DNA from: Sphingobacterium sp. HMA12 | GTDB lineage: Bacteria; Bacteroidota; Bacteroidia; Sphingobacteriales; Sphingobacteriaceae | Assembly: GCF_002933815.1 (NCBI RefSeq) | Contig: NZ_BEYR01000005.1 | Location: 124,260-188,259 of the forward strand | Direction: 5' to 3' | Length of the DNA stretch: 64,000 bases | Part shown: piece by piece, positions 24,314 through 33,491 of the stretch | Layout of the letters: the number at the start of each line of letters is the position of its first letter | Numbering within the stretch: position 1 is the stretch's first letter | Notes under the pieces: model-generated | Databases searched by the model: none | What the model was told of the DNA's origin: nothing | The model's input: only the letters and a program-made list of their open reading frames with translations | Position numbers and translations under genes: made by a program

Positions 24314-26902
24314 ATGAATCAAATTTTAAAAAAAATATATATAACGACTCTTTTATTCCTATTTGCCCTGACATCCGTAAAGGCACAAAGCGATAGCACC
24401 CGAACGCTTACCGTAGCCGGCAACTGCGCGATGTGCAAAAAGAGAATCGAAACCGCTGCGAAACTACCGGGTGTCGAAAGCGCCGTATGGAATGCAAGCG
24501 ATAACTTGCTACATCTTAACTACAATGCTCAAAAAGTTGAACTGGAAACCATCAAAAAGAATATCGCACAGGTCGGACATGATGTCGACAACTTAGTGGC
24601 AAGCGAGGAATCTTATGCAAAACTTCATGAGTGCTGTATGTACCCGAGACTGGAAAACGGAAAAGTTCCCGAAAAGAAAGTGGTTTCTACAGAAGGTGGG
24701 CACCATGACCATCCCCATACTGTCACAGGTGTTGTTGTCGAAGAAAACGAAAAAGGCGATCTAAAACCTATCGTTGGGGCCAATTTACATTGGGCAAACT
24801 TACCAACTAGAAATACCAGAAGTAATGAAAATGGTGTATTTAAACTGGAGCACAAAGAAGGTTTTGACAAATTGGTCGTCAGTTATGTCGGGATGAAATC
24901 CGATACAATAACGATCAAAGACCTCCATGAAGTCGTCATGATTACTGCGAAGGGAAATGTACTCATGGAAGTCGAAGTCAAAGGGACACGTCGGTCCAAT
25001 TATATTGACCGTATGACACCAGCACGACTGGAAGTTCTTACAGGAAAAGAGTTATTTAAAGCCGCTTGTTGTGATTTAAGTGAAAGCTTTGAGACCAACG
25101 CTTCAGTGGATGTCATTAGTGCAGACGCCGTAACCGGCAGTAAACAGATTCAAATGCTGGGTCTTAGTGGTATATATACACAATTGACGGTAGAAAACTT
25201 GCCTGGACCACGTGGTTTGGCCTCACCATTAGGACTTAATTCCATTGCCGGTACCTGGATCGAATCCATTCAAATTGCCAAAGGAGTGGGTTCTGTCGCC
25301 AACGGCTATGAAAGCATGGCCGGTCAGATCAATGTCGAACTGAAAAAGCCACAAAATTCTGAAAGATTGTTTTTTAATGCCTATGCAAATAACATGGGAC
25401 GTACCGATGTGAATTTAAATTTAGCTCAAAAAATAGGTCAACATTGGTCTACATCGGTGTTGTTACATGATAACTTTATGTATAATAAATCCATGAACTT
25501 TAGCCACAATGGATTTAGGGATGTGCCCGTTGGCAATCTTTTCTCTGGAGTAAACCGTTGGTTGTATGAGAATGGCAAAGGTCTGATGGTTCAGTTTGGC
25601 GTCAAGTATTTAAATGACGATCGTACTGGCGGGCAAATAGATTTTGACAAAAAAACAGATAAGGGCACGACGAATCGTTATGGTCTTGGTTTCGATATTG
25701 AACGTGTTGAAGGTTTTGCTAAAATCGGCTATGTATTTCCAGAAAACAAACATCGAAGCATTGGCCTTCAATTGGCTGGTTCCAACTATAATCAAAAAAG
25801 TTATTTCGGGCTAAAAAACTATAATTCCGAACAGCAAAATGGTTATGCGAACCTCTTGTTCCAAGATATCATAGGTACAGTAGCCCATAAATATCGCGTG
25901 GGCGCCTCCATCAATTACGATAATTACGATGAATGGTACCTAACCGATCAAAATTTCAAACGTAAAGAAGTCGTTTCAGGTGCATTTGCGGAATATACCT
26001 TCAGTCCATCCGAAAAATTTGATGCGGTAGTCGGACTACGCCAGGACTATAATTCATTATATGGTTGGTTTACTACACCGCGGTTGAATTTACGCTATGC
26101 TCCTATTGCTGGAACGACGTTCCGCGCAAGTTCAGGTAGAGGTCAACGCTCCGCCAATATTTTTGCTGAAAACACTGCAGTTTTAGCCAGTAGCAGAAGA
26201 TTGATCATACAGTCTCAGGATATGTACAATAAAGCCTACGGCCTGCAACCCGAGGTATCCTGGAATACAGGGATTGCGGTAGACCAAAATATGCGCATCT
26301 TCGGAAGGGAAGCCTCTGCCTCTGTCGAATTCTTTCATAACAGCTTTTCCAACCAGGTGGTAGTCGACTACGAAAATCCAAGAGAAATCAGTTTTTACAA
26401 CTTAACCGGAAAATCATTCTCAAATAGTTTGCAGACAGAATTTCGATTTATGCCGGCACCACATTTTGAAACGAGATTGGCTTACCGTTTATTGGATGTC
26501 CAGACCGACTTTCAGAGTGGAAGAAAAACAAAACCACTGTTGGCAAAACACCGTGGTTTCGTCAACTTAGCGTATAACCACCATTCTGGATGGAGCTTAG
26601 ATTATACCTTGAATGTGGTCGGACCAAAACGTATCCCTTCAACCATGGATAATCCAGTTGAATACCAAATGCCTACAGCATCAAAAACGTACGCAACGAT
26701 GAACGCACAGATCAGCAAAACTTTTGGAAAAGATAAAAACTTTACCGTATATGTCGGTGGTGAAAACCTCTCCAATTATTTCCAGAAAACACCCATCCTT
26801 GCGGCAGATCAACCTTTCGGAAACTATTTTGATACCTCTATGTTATGGGGGCCTCTAACAGGACGTATGTTTTATACGGGCGTTCGATATTTCATAAAAT
26901 AG
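24314..26902 (+). CDS. TonB-dependent receptor with N-terminal heavy-metal-associated domain
   Basis: The 862-residue receptor has a signal peptide (cleavage near SVKAQ), an HMA domain at about 27-95 with the metal-binding CAMC motif (VAGNCAMCKKRIETAAKLPGV), a His-rich link (GGHHDHPHT), a carboxypeptidase-regulatory-like domain (about 130-200), a plug (LTVENLPGPRGLASPLGLNSIAG) and a barrel ending in FYTGVRYFIK. A CxxC plus His region suggests transport or sensing of copper or a similar metal complex. It follows the HYC_CC_PP gene by 105 nt and ends at a bidirectional terminator facing maf. Confidence 0.9.
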   Translation: MNQILKKIYITTLLFLFALTSVKAQSDSTRTLTVAGNCAMCKKRIETAAKLPGVESAVWNASDNLLHLNYNAQKVELETIKKNIAQVGHDVDNLVASEESYAKLHECCMYPRLENGKVPEKKVVSTEGGHHDHPHTVTGVVVEENEKGDLKPIVGANLHWANLPTRNTRSNENGVFKLEHKEGFDKLVVSYVGMKSDTITIKDLHEVVMITAKGNVLMEVEVKGTRRSNYIDRMTPARLEVLTGKELFKAACCDLSESFETNASVDVISADAVTGSKQIQMLGLSGIYTQLTVENLPGPRGLASPLGLNSIAGTWIESIQIAKGVGSVANGYESMAGQINVELKKPQNSERLFFNAYANNMGRTDVNLNLAQKIGQHWSTSVLLHDNFMYNKSMNFSHNGFRDVPVGNLFSGVNRWLYENGKGLMVQFGVKYLNDDRTGGQIDFDKKTDKGTTNRYGLGFDIERVEGFAKIGYVFPENKHRSIGLQLAGSNYNQKSYFGLKNYNSEQQNGYANLLFQDIIGTVAHKYRVGASINYDNYDEWYLTDQNFKRKEVVSGAFAEYTFSPSEKFDAVVGLRQDYNSLYGWFTTPRLNLRYAPIAGTTFRASSGRGQRSANIFAENTAVLASSRRLIIQSQDMYNKAYGLQPEVSWNTGIAVDQNMRIFGREASASVEFFHNSFSNQVVVDYENPREISFYNLTGKSFSNSLQTEFRFMPAPHFETRLAYRLLDVQTDFQSGRKTKPLLAKHRGFVNLAYNHHSGWSLDYTLNVVGPKRIPSTMDNPVEYQMPTASKTYATMNAQISKTFGKDKNFTVYVGGENLSNYFQKTPILAADQPFGNYFDTSMLWGPLTGRMFYTGVRYFIK

Positions 26903-26958
26903 GAAGAAGTTAATATAAAAAAAAGCGGCTCGGCCGCTTTTTTTATATTAACTTCTTC
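26903..26958. terminator. Bidirectional terminator overlapping the end of maf
   Basis: A 27-nt left arm (26903-26929) and 26-nt right arm (26933-26958) are complementary except for one extra A, around a TCG loop. The GC core is GCGGC/GCCGC with A- and T-runs outside, so it works for both converging genes. The right arm includes the stop and last codons of maf. Confidence 0.9.
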
Positions 26959-27524
26959 AATTCCTGGTACAATCTCGCCGTTGGAAGCCCCACAACATTA
27001 TTGTATTCACCTTCGATCTTCTCGATTGCAATTAAGCCTATCCATTCTTGAATACCATAAGATCCAGCTTTGTCAAGCGGCGAAAAATGAGTAACATAAT
27101 AATCAATTTCTTGTGGATCCAATACATGGAAATGCACTGTTGTCGTCTCGACAAAGGATTGCACGACACCTTGCCAACGTATTGCTACCGCGGTAATGAC
27201 CACATGTTTATTTCCGGATAGTTCTGCCAAAGTCTGCTTAGCTTCAGCTGCGGTCTTGGGTTTCCCTAAAATTTCACCTGCGGCCGAAACAACGACGGTG
27301 TCAGCACAGATCACCAAGCCGTCTGTTTTATCTTCAAAAGCCTCTGCTTTTTGTAGCGCAATCTGACGAACAGCTTCACGAGCAGGAAGACTCGGATCAA
27401 CATATTCATCTGTCTCCCGTACCTCGACTTCAAAGGTAATACCCAATCCAGATAAGAGTTGTTTGCGTCTCGGAGATTGAGACCCAAGGATAACAGTTGT
27501 GTTCTTTAAATTTTCTAACATCAT
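26943..27524 (-). CDS. maf: Maf-like nucleoside triphosphate pyrophosphatase
   Basis: The 193-residue cytoplasmic house-cleaning enzyme hydrolyses dTTP/UTP or modified nucleotides to the monophosphate. It has the N-terminal ILGSQSPRRKQLL motif, ETDEYVDPSL, the ADTVV catalytic segment (VICADTVVVSAAGEILGKPKT) and FSPLDKAGSYGIQEW, which is typical of the YhdE-type dTTP/UTP branch. The start overlaps the stop of the KdsC-like gene by one nucleotide. The gene end lies inside the bidirectional terminator. Confidence 0.93.
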   Translation of the reverse strand: MMLENLKNTTVILGSQSPRRKQLLSGLGITFEVEVRETDEYVDPSLPAREAVRQIALQKAEAFEDKTDGLVICADTVVVSAAGEILGKPKTAAEAKQTLAELSGNKHVVITAVAIRWQGVVQSFVETTTVHFHVLDPQEIDYYVTHFSPLDKAGSYGIQEWIGLIAIEKIEGEYNNVVGLPTARLYQELKKLI

Positions 27525-28042
27525 TAAATACTTTTTATCGTTTCGTCCTCATACCAATTTCCCTGCACTTTAAGTACTTTTTCAATCAGTTCCCGAACAA
27601 CTCCTTTCCCACCATTGAAAGCCGAGACATAATGTGATATCTTCTTAATCTCCTCCACGGCATCTGCCGGCGCCACAGCCAAACCAACAGATCGCATACA
27701 ACTAAAATCAGGGATATCATCACCAATATACATCAATTGATCAAGTCCCAGATGATAATCTTTAGCCAATACTTTTAATGTCGAAAGCTTATTTACAACA
27801 CGAGAGTGAATTTCTTTCACACCCAACCCCTGTAAACGGCGCTCCACCCCCATGGAGCCCCCCCCAGTGATAATAAAGATCGGATAACCTTTTTTAATGG
27901 CCAATTGCATGGCATACCCATCCTTTATATTAAAAGTCCGTAGCTGTTCCCCAGCTTCGTTCACCTGTACAGTTCCATCTGTCAATACCCCATCCACATC
28001 CAATACAAATCCTTTTATTCTTTTAAATTCAGTCAATACCAT
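27524..28042 (-). CDS. KdsC-like HAD phosphatase (3-deoxy-D-manno-octulosonate 8-phosphate phosphatase)
   Basis: The 172-residue capless HAD phosphatase has motif I FVLDVDGVLTDG, motif II IITGGGS, a Lys in NKLSTLKVLAK and motif IV YIGDDIPDFSCM. Size and motifs fit KdsC, which releases Kdo for lipopolysaccharide core synthesis as a tetramer. The ATG at 28042 is chosen; an upstream in-frame start would add a stretch without family similarity. It forms a two-gene operon with maf, a common Bacteroidota pair. A related N-acylneuraminate-9-phosphatase-like role cannot be excluded. Confidence 0.85.
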   Translation of the reverse strand: MVLTEFKRIKGFVLDVDGVLTDGTVQVNEAGEQLRTFNIKDGYAMQLAIKKGYPIFIITGGGSMGVERRLQGLGVKEIHSRVVNKLSTLKVLAKDYHLGLDQLMYIGDDIPDFSCMRSVGLAVAPADAVEEIKKISHYVSAFNGGKGVVRELIEKVLKVQGNWYEDETIKSI

Positions 28043-28202
28043 TGAAATATATTTTTGTAAAAATAAAGCATTTCCGCTAAATATACGATTCCATCCCCCC
28101 TTCTTATTCACTCAATTTACGCCATAAAATTATTCAAATAAGCCAAAATATCATTTGTATGTCACAACATAGTTGTATCAGCAACTTATTTATAAAAAAC
28201 AT

Positions 28203-28234
28203 TTGGATGGAACCTGATATTTAGCGTATCTTTG
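28203..28234 (+). promoter_or_regulatory. Consensus promoter of a small transcript
   Basis: TTG at 28203-28205 and TATCTTTG at 28227-28234 are separated by 21 bp, an exact match to the Bacteroidota consensus. No annotated-size gene follows; the unit ends at the terminator 28428-28460. Confidence 0.7.
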
Positions 28235-28261
28235 TAGAAGATAATTAAAGGTTATCTCGCT

Positions 28262-28315
28262 ATGAAAACACTAACAGCACTGTTCAAACAAACTATTTTG
28301 TTTAAAGCAGCGTAA
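28262..28315 (+). CDS. Possible 17-residue peptide
   Basis: ATG at 28262 opens MKTLTALFKQTILFKAA, ended by TAA. A TAAAGG ribosome-binding-like sequence lies 10 nt upstream (28246-28251), which is notable in a phylum that seldom uses one. The peptide is amphipathic and basic, like a small membrane-active or leader peptide. It stands in its own transcript with promoter and terminator. There is no amino-acid run of the attenuator type. Confidence 0.4.
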   Translation: MKTLTALFKQTILFKAA

Positions 28316-28427
28316 GATTTAAAAAACAATCAACTTAGTTTTTCACGGCAAAAAACACGGCAACTAATTTAGTTTGGTCGCCCTTAAAAAGTCTTTTCAT
28401 AATTTAGGTTTATAATTGGTTAGTAAC

Positions 28428-28460
28428 AAACCCTGGTGCCCATCATCAGGGTTTTGTTTT
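28428..28460 (+). terminator. Terminator of the small transcript
   Basis: AAACCCTGGTG (28428-28438) pairs with CATCAGGGTTT (28444-28454, one G-U) around CCCAT, followed by TGTTTTATT. Confidence 0.8.
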
Positions 28461-28642
28461 ATTAGGACTTTTTATTCCCTAATGTACAATATTGTATCTA
28501 TTTGCTTTTTTGACTATTTTAGGAATAGCAAGTTTTTTTGTTATTTTACATATATCTTTTTTTCCCCAGGTAACATCAGGAAACTACCGACAGAAAAATG
28601 AACGATAGTTGGGCGATCAAAATTCATTAAACTCATTCTCGC

Positions 28643-31600
28643 ATGGAGCAAAAAAACTATAGAAAGCAAATTACCATAGGAGTGATAATTTCTTTTTCGC
28701 TTATCTTTATTTCCGCCTTATACTTTTTTATCTCTCTACATCATATCGTCGATAATGAGCGTAATATTGTCCGGATCGCTGAAAACAAATTTAATGTGAT
28801 CAATGAAGTCAGATCCAACATTGATGAGGTCAATGATATTAAACTTCATTACTTCACAAAGGAAGATCGGAGCTTATTTATTCCCTATCAAAGCGAAAGA
28901 AAGCAGATAGATGAACTATTGCGATCTATTGGTCGAGCCGATGAGCTCTATACCGTCTCCCCACACGCCATTGAAACGTTGCGTAAAGAAATTGCACTTT
29001 TCTACAATTTCGAAAAAGATATAACTTATGCCAAACTGAACAATGGTTCGCTGCCGCCCTATATTCAGGAACAGAAAACTACGATCTTAAATCAGATAGA
29101 TATTCTATCCAGAGATCTGCTTGATCAAAGGGCAAGTCGACTGGAAAAATCGAGAAACAGTCTTCAATTGGCGCAGAACATTACCTATCTTTTTATTGCG
29201 ATCGGCTTAAGCGGTTTTTTCTATATTCTAGCAAAATTTTCCAGTATTTCAAAAGTATTAAGAGCGACCGTCAAAGGACAAAGAGAATCCAATAACCGGC
29301 TTCAGCTTTTACAGGATCAAACCAATAATGATAACTGGATCTTGAATGCTATCAACCATGTTGATGAACAGCTAAGGGGCGATTACAGTGATAAAAAAAT
29401 AGCCGAGATCAGCCTAAATGCGATTACCAACACAACGAAAGCGCTGGGAGGCACTGTCTATATTTTTGATGATAATTACCAAGAATATCAATTATGTCAT
29501 AAAATAGGAATTGCCTCGACACAGCAGATTAAAAAAAGTTTTAAAGAAGATGATGGTATTCTAGGGGAAGTAACAAACAAACATACCGTAGTTAAAATCA
29601 AGGATATTGATCATAGTCATCTCGTTTTAGAAACTTCTTTATCCAACAGAATAGAAACTGAAATCTACATTATTCCATTCACCTATGAAAATCACTGTGT
29701 TGGTCTGATGGAAATCTGTTGTCCGATCGTGCCGGAAAAGGAGGAAAAGTTACGATTCAATTTCCTGGATAAAGTAAAAGGTAACATCGCAATTATCCTC
29801 AAAGTTGCGCAGACCCATGGTAAACTTGCCGATCTCTATGAAGAACTCCAACAGCAAACGGAAGAACTGGAGGCACAACAGGAAGAATTGAGAACCACAA
29901 ACGAGGAATTAGTCCATAAAACTCATTTGCTGGAAGCTTCCGAAGAAGAACTCCGGGTACAACAGGAAGAACTTATCCAAACAAACAATGAACTTGATGA
30001 GAAGGCGAGATTACTCTTTGCCCAAAATGAAGATCTGGAAAAAGCAAGACAGGCCATCGCACAAAAAATTGAAGAAGTCGAATTATCAAGTAAGTACAAA
30101 TCTGAATTCATGGCCAATATGAGTCATGAACTCCGGACTCCGCTGAATAGTATTCTTATACTTGCCAAATTGCTACAGGACAATAAAAAGAAAAATCTGA
30201 ATGACGATCAGATAAAATATGCTTCCGTGATCCACAGTGCAGGTTCGGATTTACTCCACTTGATCAATGAGTTATTGGATTTGGCAAAAATAGAATCTGG
30301 AAAAGTTGAAGTTCAAAAGGAAGATATCAATACAAGTGACCTGGTCAATTACATAAAAGATTTCTTTCATGATACCGCAGAATCCAAGATTATCCAATTT
30401 AACGTTGAAATTGATAAGGATACCCCACAAGAATTTATTGGTGATGAACATCGCATACAACAGGTTCTAAAAAATTTATTGTCGAATGCATTTAAATTTA
30501 CGGGTGAAAATGGCACGGTATCGCTCAAGATCAATGTAGAAAATGAGAACATCTATTTTACGGTTAAGGATAATGGTATTGGTATCGCTCCGGAAAAACA
30601 AGAACTTATCTTTGATGCATTTAAACAGGAAGACGGATCGACAAGCCGTAAATATGGTGGCACGGGACTAGGCCTTTCCATATGTCGTGAGATTGCAAGT
30701 CTGTTGAAGGGAAGAATTACCCTAAGCAGCAAAGTTGGTGAGGGCAGTACTTTTATTTTCAGTTTACCATTGGAGGAAGAAGCTGAAGTTGAAAACATCG
30801 CGGAACAACCTGTTATTGAACAAAAAAGCGTACACTCCCATCCACAATTAGAACATATAACTCTCGAAAAAAATCCTCATACTGAAAATAGTAACAGAAA
30901 CAATAAATTACTGATCATTGAAGACGACTTCATTTTTGCAGATATACTAAAAGACTATGCGATACAAAATGGTTATGATGTTTATATCAGCTATGATGGA
31001 CAAGATGGCCTTCATAAAGCGCAGAACTTAATCCCTGCTGCCATCATATTAGATATCATGCTGCCAAAAATGGATGGCTGGGAAGTGCTACGTAATCTCA
31101 AAAAAACAGATTTAACGAAGAATATTCCTGTACACATGATGTCAGCGGGAACTTTCCTCCATGATGAGCCAATATCTGCTGGCGCTATCGGATTTATGTC
31201 CAAACCAGTTTCCGAAGAATCCCTAGCGGAGACCTTTCTGAAAATTAAAGCTTCTACAAGCCATCCTATCAAGAAAATTCTATTGGTGGAAGATCAGGAA
31301 ATTCAAAGTGATTTTATCAAACAATCTCTTGAAGAACAAAATATTCAGATATTTCAGGCCTTTGATGCACAACAGGCACTTGATCTCCTGGATCAGGAAA
31401 AAGTATTTGACTGCATTATTATGGATCTAAATTTACCAGATAAATCTGGTATCGAATTGCTTAATGACATCAAATCAAACAGCCAGTATAAAGATTTACC
31501 GATTATCATTAACACCGCTATGGAACTCAGTCCTGAACAAACATCAGAGATTTTGCACCATAGTCAGGCCATGGTATTAAAATCAGCGAAATCCAATAAT

Positions 31601-32074
31601 AGATTGATCGATGAAGTCAATTTATTCTTAAATAAAATCCGGAGCAGCAAAACGGAATACCCCGCATTTAACAACAGCGCCTCGGTACTTCTGGAGAATA
31701 ACCTAGCCGCTAAGACCGTCTTGCTAGCAGACGATGATATGCGTAATATCTTTGCCCTAAGTACAGCTTTCGAAAGCTATGATATGAAAATAGAGATTGC
31801 AAATAATGGTCAAGAAGCACTGGATATTCTAGCACGCAACGAGCATATTGACCTTGTTTTAATGGACATTATGATGCCTGTCATGGACGGATATGAAGCG
31901 ATCGAAAAAATAAGGGCGAACAAGAAATTCTCAAACCTCCCTATTATCGCCGTGACAGCAAAGGCAATGAAAGGTGACCGAGAAAAGACAATTGCTGTAG
32001 GAGCAAACGATTATATTAGCAAACCCGTTGATGTGGATAAATTGATATCCTTAATGCGCGTATGGTTGAGTTAA
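28643..32074 (+). CDS. Hybrid sensor histidine kinase with three receiver domains
   Basis: The 1143-residue inner-membrane kinase has a membrane helix (about 9-31), a CHASE3-like extracytoplasmic helical region (about 35-175), a second helix (about 179-198), a GAF-like domain (about 245-390), a long coiled coil rich in EELQQQ/EELR repeats (about 395-480), HisKA with phospho-acceptor H495 in ANMSHELRTP, HATPase (NLLSNAFKFT, DNGIGI, GGTGLGLS), then three receivers: LLIIEDD/ILDIMLP, ILLVEDQ/IIMDLNLP and VLLADDD/VLMDIMMP. This is the multi-receiver type found in gliding and chemosensory-like phosphorelays. CheR starts 17 nt after its stop. Confidence 0.95.
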   Translation: MEQKNYRKQITIGVIISFSLIFISALYFFISLHHIVDNERNIVRIAENKFNVINEVRSNIDEVNDIKLHYFTKEDRSLFIPYQSERKQIDELLRSIGRADELYTVSPHAIETLRKEIALFYNFEKDITYAKLNNGSLPPYIQEQKTTILNQIDILSRDLLDQRASRLEKSRNSLQLAQNITYLFIAIGLSGFFYILAKFSSISKVLRATVKGQRESNNRLQLLQDQTNNDNWILNAINHVDEQLRGDYSDKKIAEISLNAITNTTKALGGTVYIFDDNYQEYQLCHKIGIASTQQIKKSFKEDDGILGEVTNKHTVVKIKDIDHSHLVLETSLSNRIETEIYIIPFTYENHCVGLMEICCPIVPEKEEKLRFNFLDKVKGNIAIILKVAQTHGKLADLYEELQQQTEELEAQQEELRTTNEELVHKTHLLEASEEELRVQQEELIQTNNELDEKARLLFAQNEDLEKARQAIAQKIEEVELSSKYKSEFMANMSHELRTPLNSILILAKLLQDNKKKNLNDDQIKYASVIHSAGSDLLHLINELLDLAKIESGKVEVQKEDINTSDLVNYIKDFFHDTAESKIIQFNVEIDKDTPQEFIGDEHRIQQVLKNLLSNAFKFTGENGTVSLKINVENENIYFTVKDNGIGIAPEKQELIFDAFKQEDGSTSRKYGGTGLGLSICREIASLLKGRITLSSKVGEGSTFIFSLPLEEEAEVENIAEQPVIEQKSVHSHPQLEHITLEKNPHTENSNRNNKLLIIEDDFIFADILKDYAIQNGYDVYISYDGQDGLHKAQNLIPAAIILDIMLPKMDGWEVLRNLKKTDLTKNIPVHMMSAGTFLHDEPISAGAIGFMSKPVSEESLAETFLKIKASTSHPIKKILLVEDQEIQSDFIKQSLEEQNIQIFQAFDAQQALDLLDQEKVFDCIIMDLNLPDKSGIELLNDIKSNSQYKDLPIIINTAMELSPEQTSEILHHSQAMVLKSAKSNNRLIDEVNLFLNKIRSSKTEYPAFNNSASVLLENNLAAKTVLLADDDMRNIFALSTAFESYDMKIEIANNGQEALDILARNEHIDLVLMDIMMPVMDGYEAIEKIRANKKFSNLPIIAVTAKAMKGDREKTIAVGANDYISKPVDVDKLISLMRVWLS

Positions 32075-32091
32075 CTACTAAAGTAGCAGTA

Positions 32092-32901
32092 ATGATCACT
32101 TTTGAAGAGTTGGAGGAAATTATTGATGTTGTCAAAAACCTTCACGGCTATGATGTGTCCGGATATACAAGAGCATCTCTCAAGCGGCGTGTCACCAGAA
32201 TTATGGAGCTAAACAAACTGGACTTGGTCGAATTAAAATCCAAACTAGTTAACCAGCCGGGATTTAGCACCCATTTTTTACAGGAAATTACCGTCAATGT
32301 GACTGAAATGTTCAGAGATCCGGAATTTTACAAAGCATTAAAAAACGATGTATTTCCCTATCTGGCCACTTACCCCCATATTAAGCTGTGGAGTGCTGGT
32401 TGTTCGACGGGTGAAGAGGTCTACTCATTGGCAATTTTGCTAAAAGAAGCAGGCCTTTATCAACGTTCATTTATCTATGGAACTGACATTAACACCAAAG
32501 TATTGGAGAAAGCCAAAAGAGGCATTTATTCATTAGCAAAAGTGAAGGAATATTCTGAAAACTTTATTAAAACGGATCCTAAAAGCTCTTTATCTGAATA
32601 TTATACAGCAATGTACAATGCGGCCACGATAAACAATAGCCTTAAAAAAAATGTCCTTTTTTCACAGCACAGCTTGGTTTCTGATCGGGTATTTAATGAA
32701 TTTCAATTGATCACATGCCGTAATGTATTGATTTATTTTGACACAAATCTCCAGGAAATGGTATTGGATTTATTTTATCATTCACTTTGCCACCTTGGTT
32801 TTTTATGTTTAGGTTCAAAAGAATCGTTAATTAACTACAAGAATGCAGCAAAATTTAAGGTTGTAAACAAAAAACACAACATTTATCAAAAAATCGGTTA
32901 G
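32092..32901 (+). CDS. CheR-type protein-glutamate methyltransferase
   Basis: The 269-residue enzyme transfers methyl from S-adenosylmethionine to glutamates of a receptor. It has the N-terminal CheR helical domain (YDVSGYTRASLKRRVTRIM), TVNVTEMFRDPEFY, the SAM-binding WSAGCSTGEEVYSLAI, and CRNVLIYFD. No chemoreceptor or CheA/CheW gene is nearby; the partner substrate is probably a soluble or kinase-linked helical region. ATG 32092 is preferred to 32062, which would overlap the kinase gene by 13 nt and adds no family sequence. Confidence 0.92.
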   Translation: MITFEELEEIIDVVKNLHGYDVSGYTRASLKRRVTRIMELNKLDLVELKSKLVNQPGFSTHFLQEITVNVTEMFRDPEFYKALKNDVFPYLATYPHIKLWSAGCSTGEEVYSLAILLKEAGLYQRSFIYGTDINTKVLEKAKRGIYSLAKVKEYSENFIKTDPKSSLSEYYTAMYNAATINNSLKKNVLFSQHSLVSDRVFNEFQLITCRNVLIYFDTNLQEMVLDLFYHSLCHLGFLCLGSKESLINYKNAAKFKVVNKKHNIYQKIG

Positions 32902-32907
32902 GTTAAG

Positions 32908-33468
32908 ATGGAACGGAAAATTCTTTTATTAGCGGGCTCTGCTGGCGGCTTTAGCGTTATTTTAAACATCCTGAAGGCATTGGAACGTCCGGTTCAGATA
33001 CCGATTATCGTCATTGTTCACCGCAATCCCAAATACGCATCAAGTATAGAAGATACCCTTTCGAAAGCCTTATTGCAAAAGATAAAAACGGCTGACGATA
33101 AAGAGAGTATAGCGAATGGAACAATCTATTTTGCTCCCGCAGGCTATCATTTACTTATTGAGCCAGATTATAGCTTTTCATTGGATATCTCAGAACCGGT
33201 TCAATATTCAAGACCTTCTATCGATGTGACTTTTGAGTCGGCCGCCGAAATCTATAAAGAAAATTGTACTGCAATTTTGTTTTCCGGGGCCAACCAGGAT
33301 GGCGCGGAAGGACTGTTAATGATAAAAAAATACGGCGGAAAAACCTATGTACAGGACCCACTTGACGCGGAAGTTCCGATAATGCCTCAGGCCGCAATAG
33401 ACCTTAATGCGCAAGATAAGATCTTAAGTATTGCCGAAATAAAAGATTACATTATGCAATTAACCTAA
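32908..33468 (+). CDS. CheB-type methylesterase without receiver domain
   Basis: The 186-residue protein consists of the CheB catalytic domain only. The triad is visible: Ser in LLLAGSAGGFSV (about S12), His in VIVHRNPKY (about H39), and Asp in FSGANQDGAEG. It lacks the N-terminal receiver of classical CheB, so regulation must come from elsewhere, perhaps from the receivers of the neighbouring kinases. It lies 6 nt after cheR and is followed by the second hybrid kinase 23 nt downstream. Confidence 0.92.
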   Translation: MERKILLLAGSAGGFSVILNILKALERPVQIPIIVIVHRNPKYASSIEDTLSKALLQKIKTADDKESIANGTIYFAPAGYHLLIEPDYSFSLDISEPVQYSRPSIDVTFESAAEIYKENCTAILFSGANQDGAEGLLMIKKYGGKTYVQDPLDAEVPIMPQAAIDLNAQDKILSIAEIKDYIMQLT

Positions 33469-33491
33469 AGTTGTATTTTAGATTTGATATA

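Larger units (their letters stand above)
28240..28460 (+). ncRNA. Candidate small RNA or leader transcript of about 220 nt
   Basis: A consensus promoter ends at 28234 and a strong terminator stem lies at 28428-28454, leaving a predicted transcript of about 220 nt. It contains a 17-codon ORF at 28262-28315 and, in its middle, two direct copies of CACGGCAA (about 28343-28364). It ends about 180 nt before the hybrid kinase gene. It could be a regulatory RNA, a leader controlling the kinase, or the mRNA of the micro-protein. I do not recognise an RNA family. The rest of the 600-base gap (28043-28202, 28461-28642) shows nothing I can name. Confidence 0.5.
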
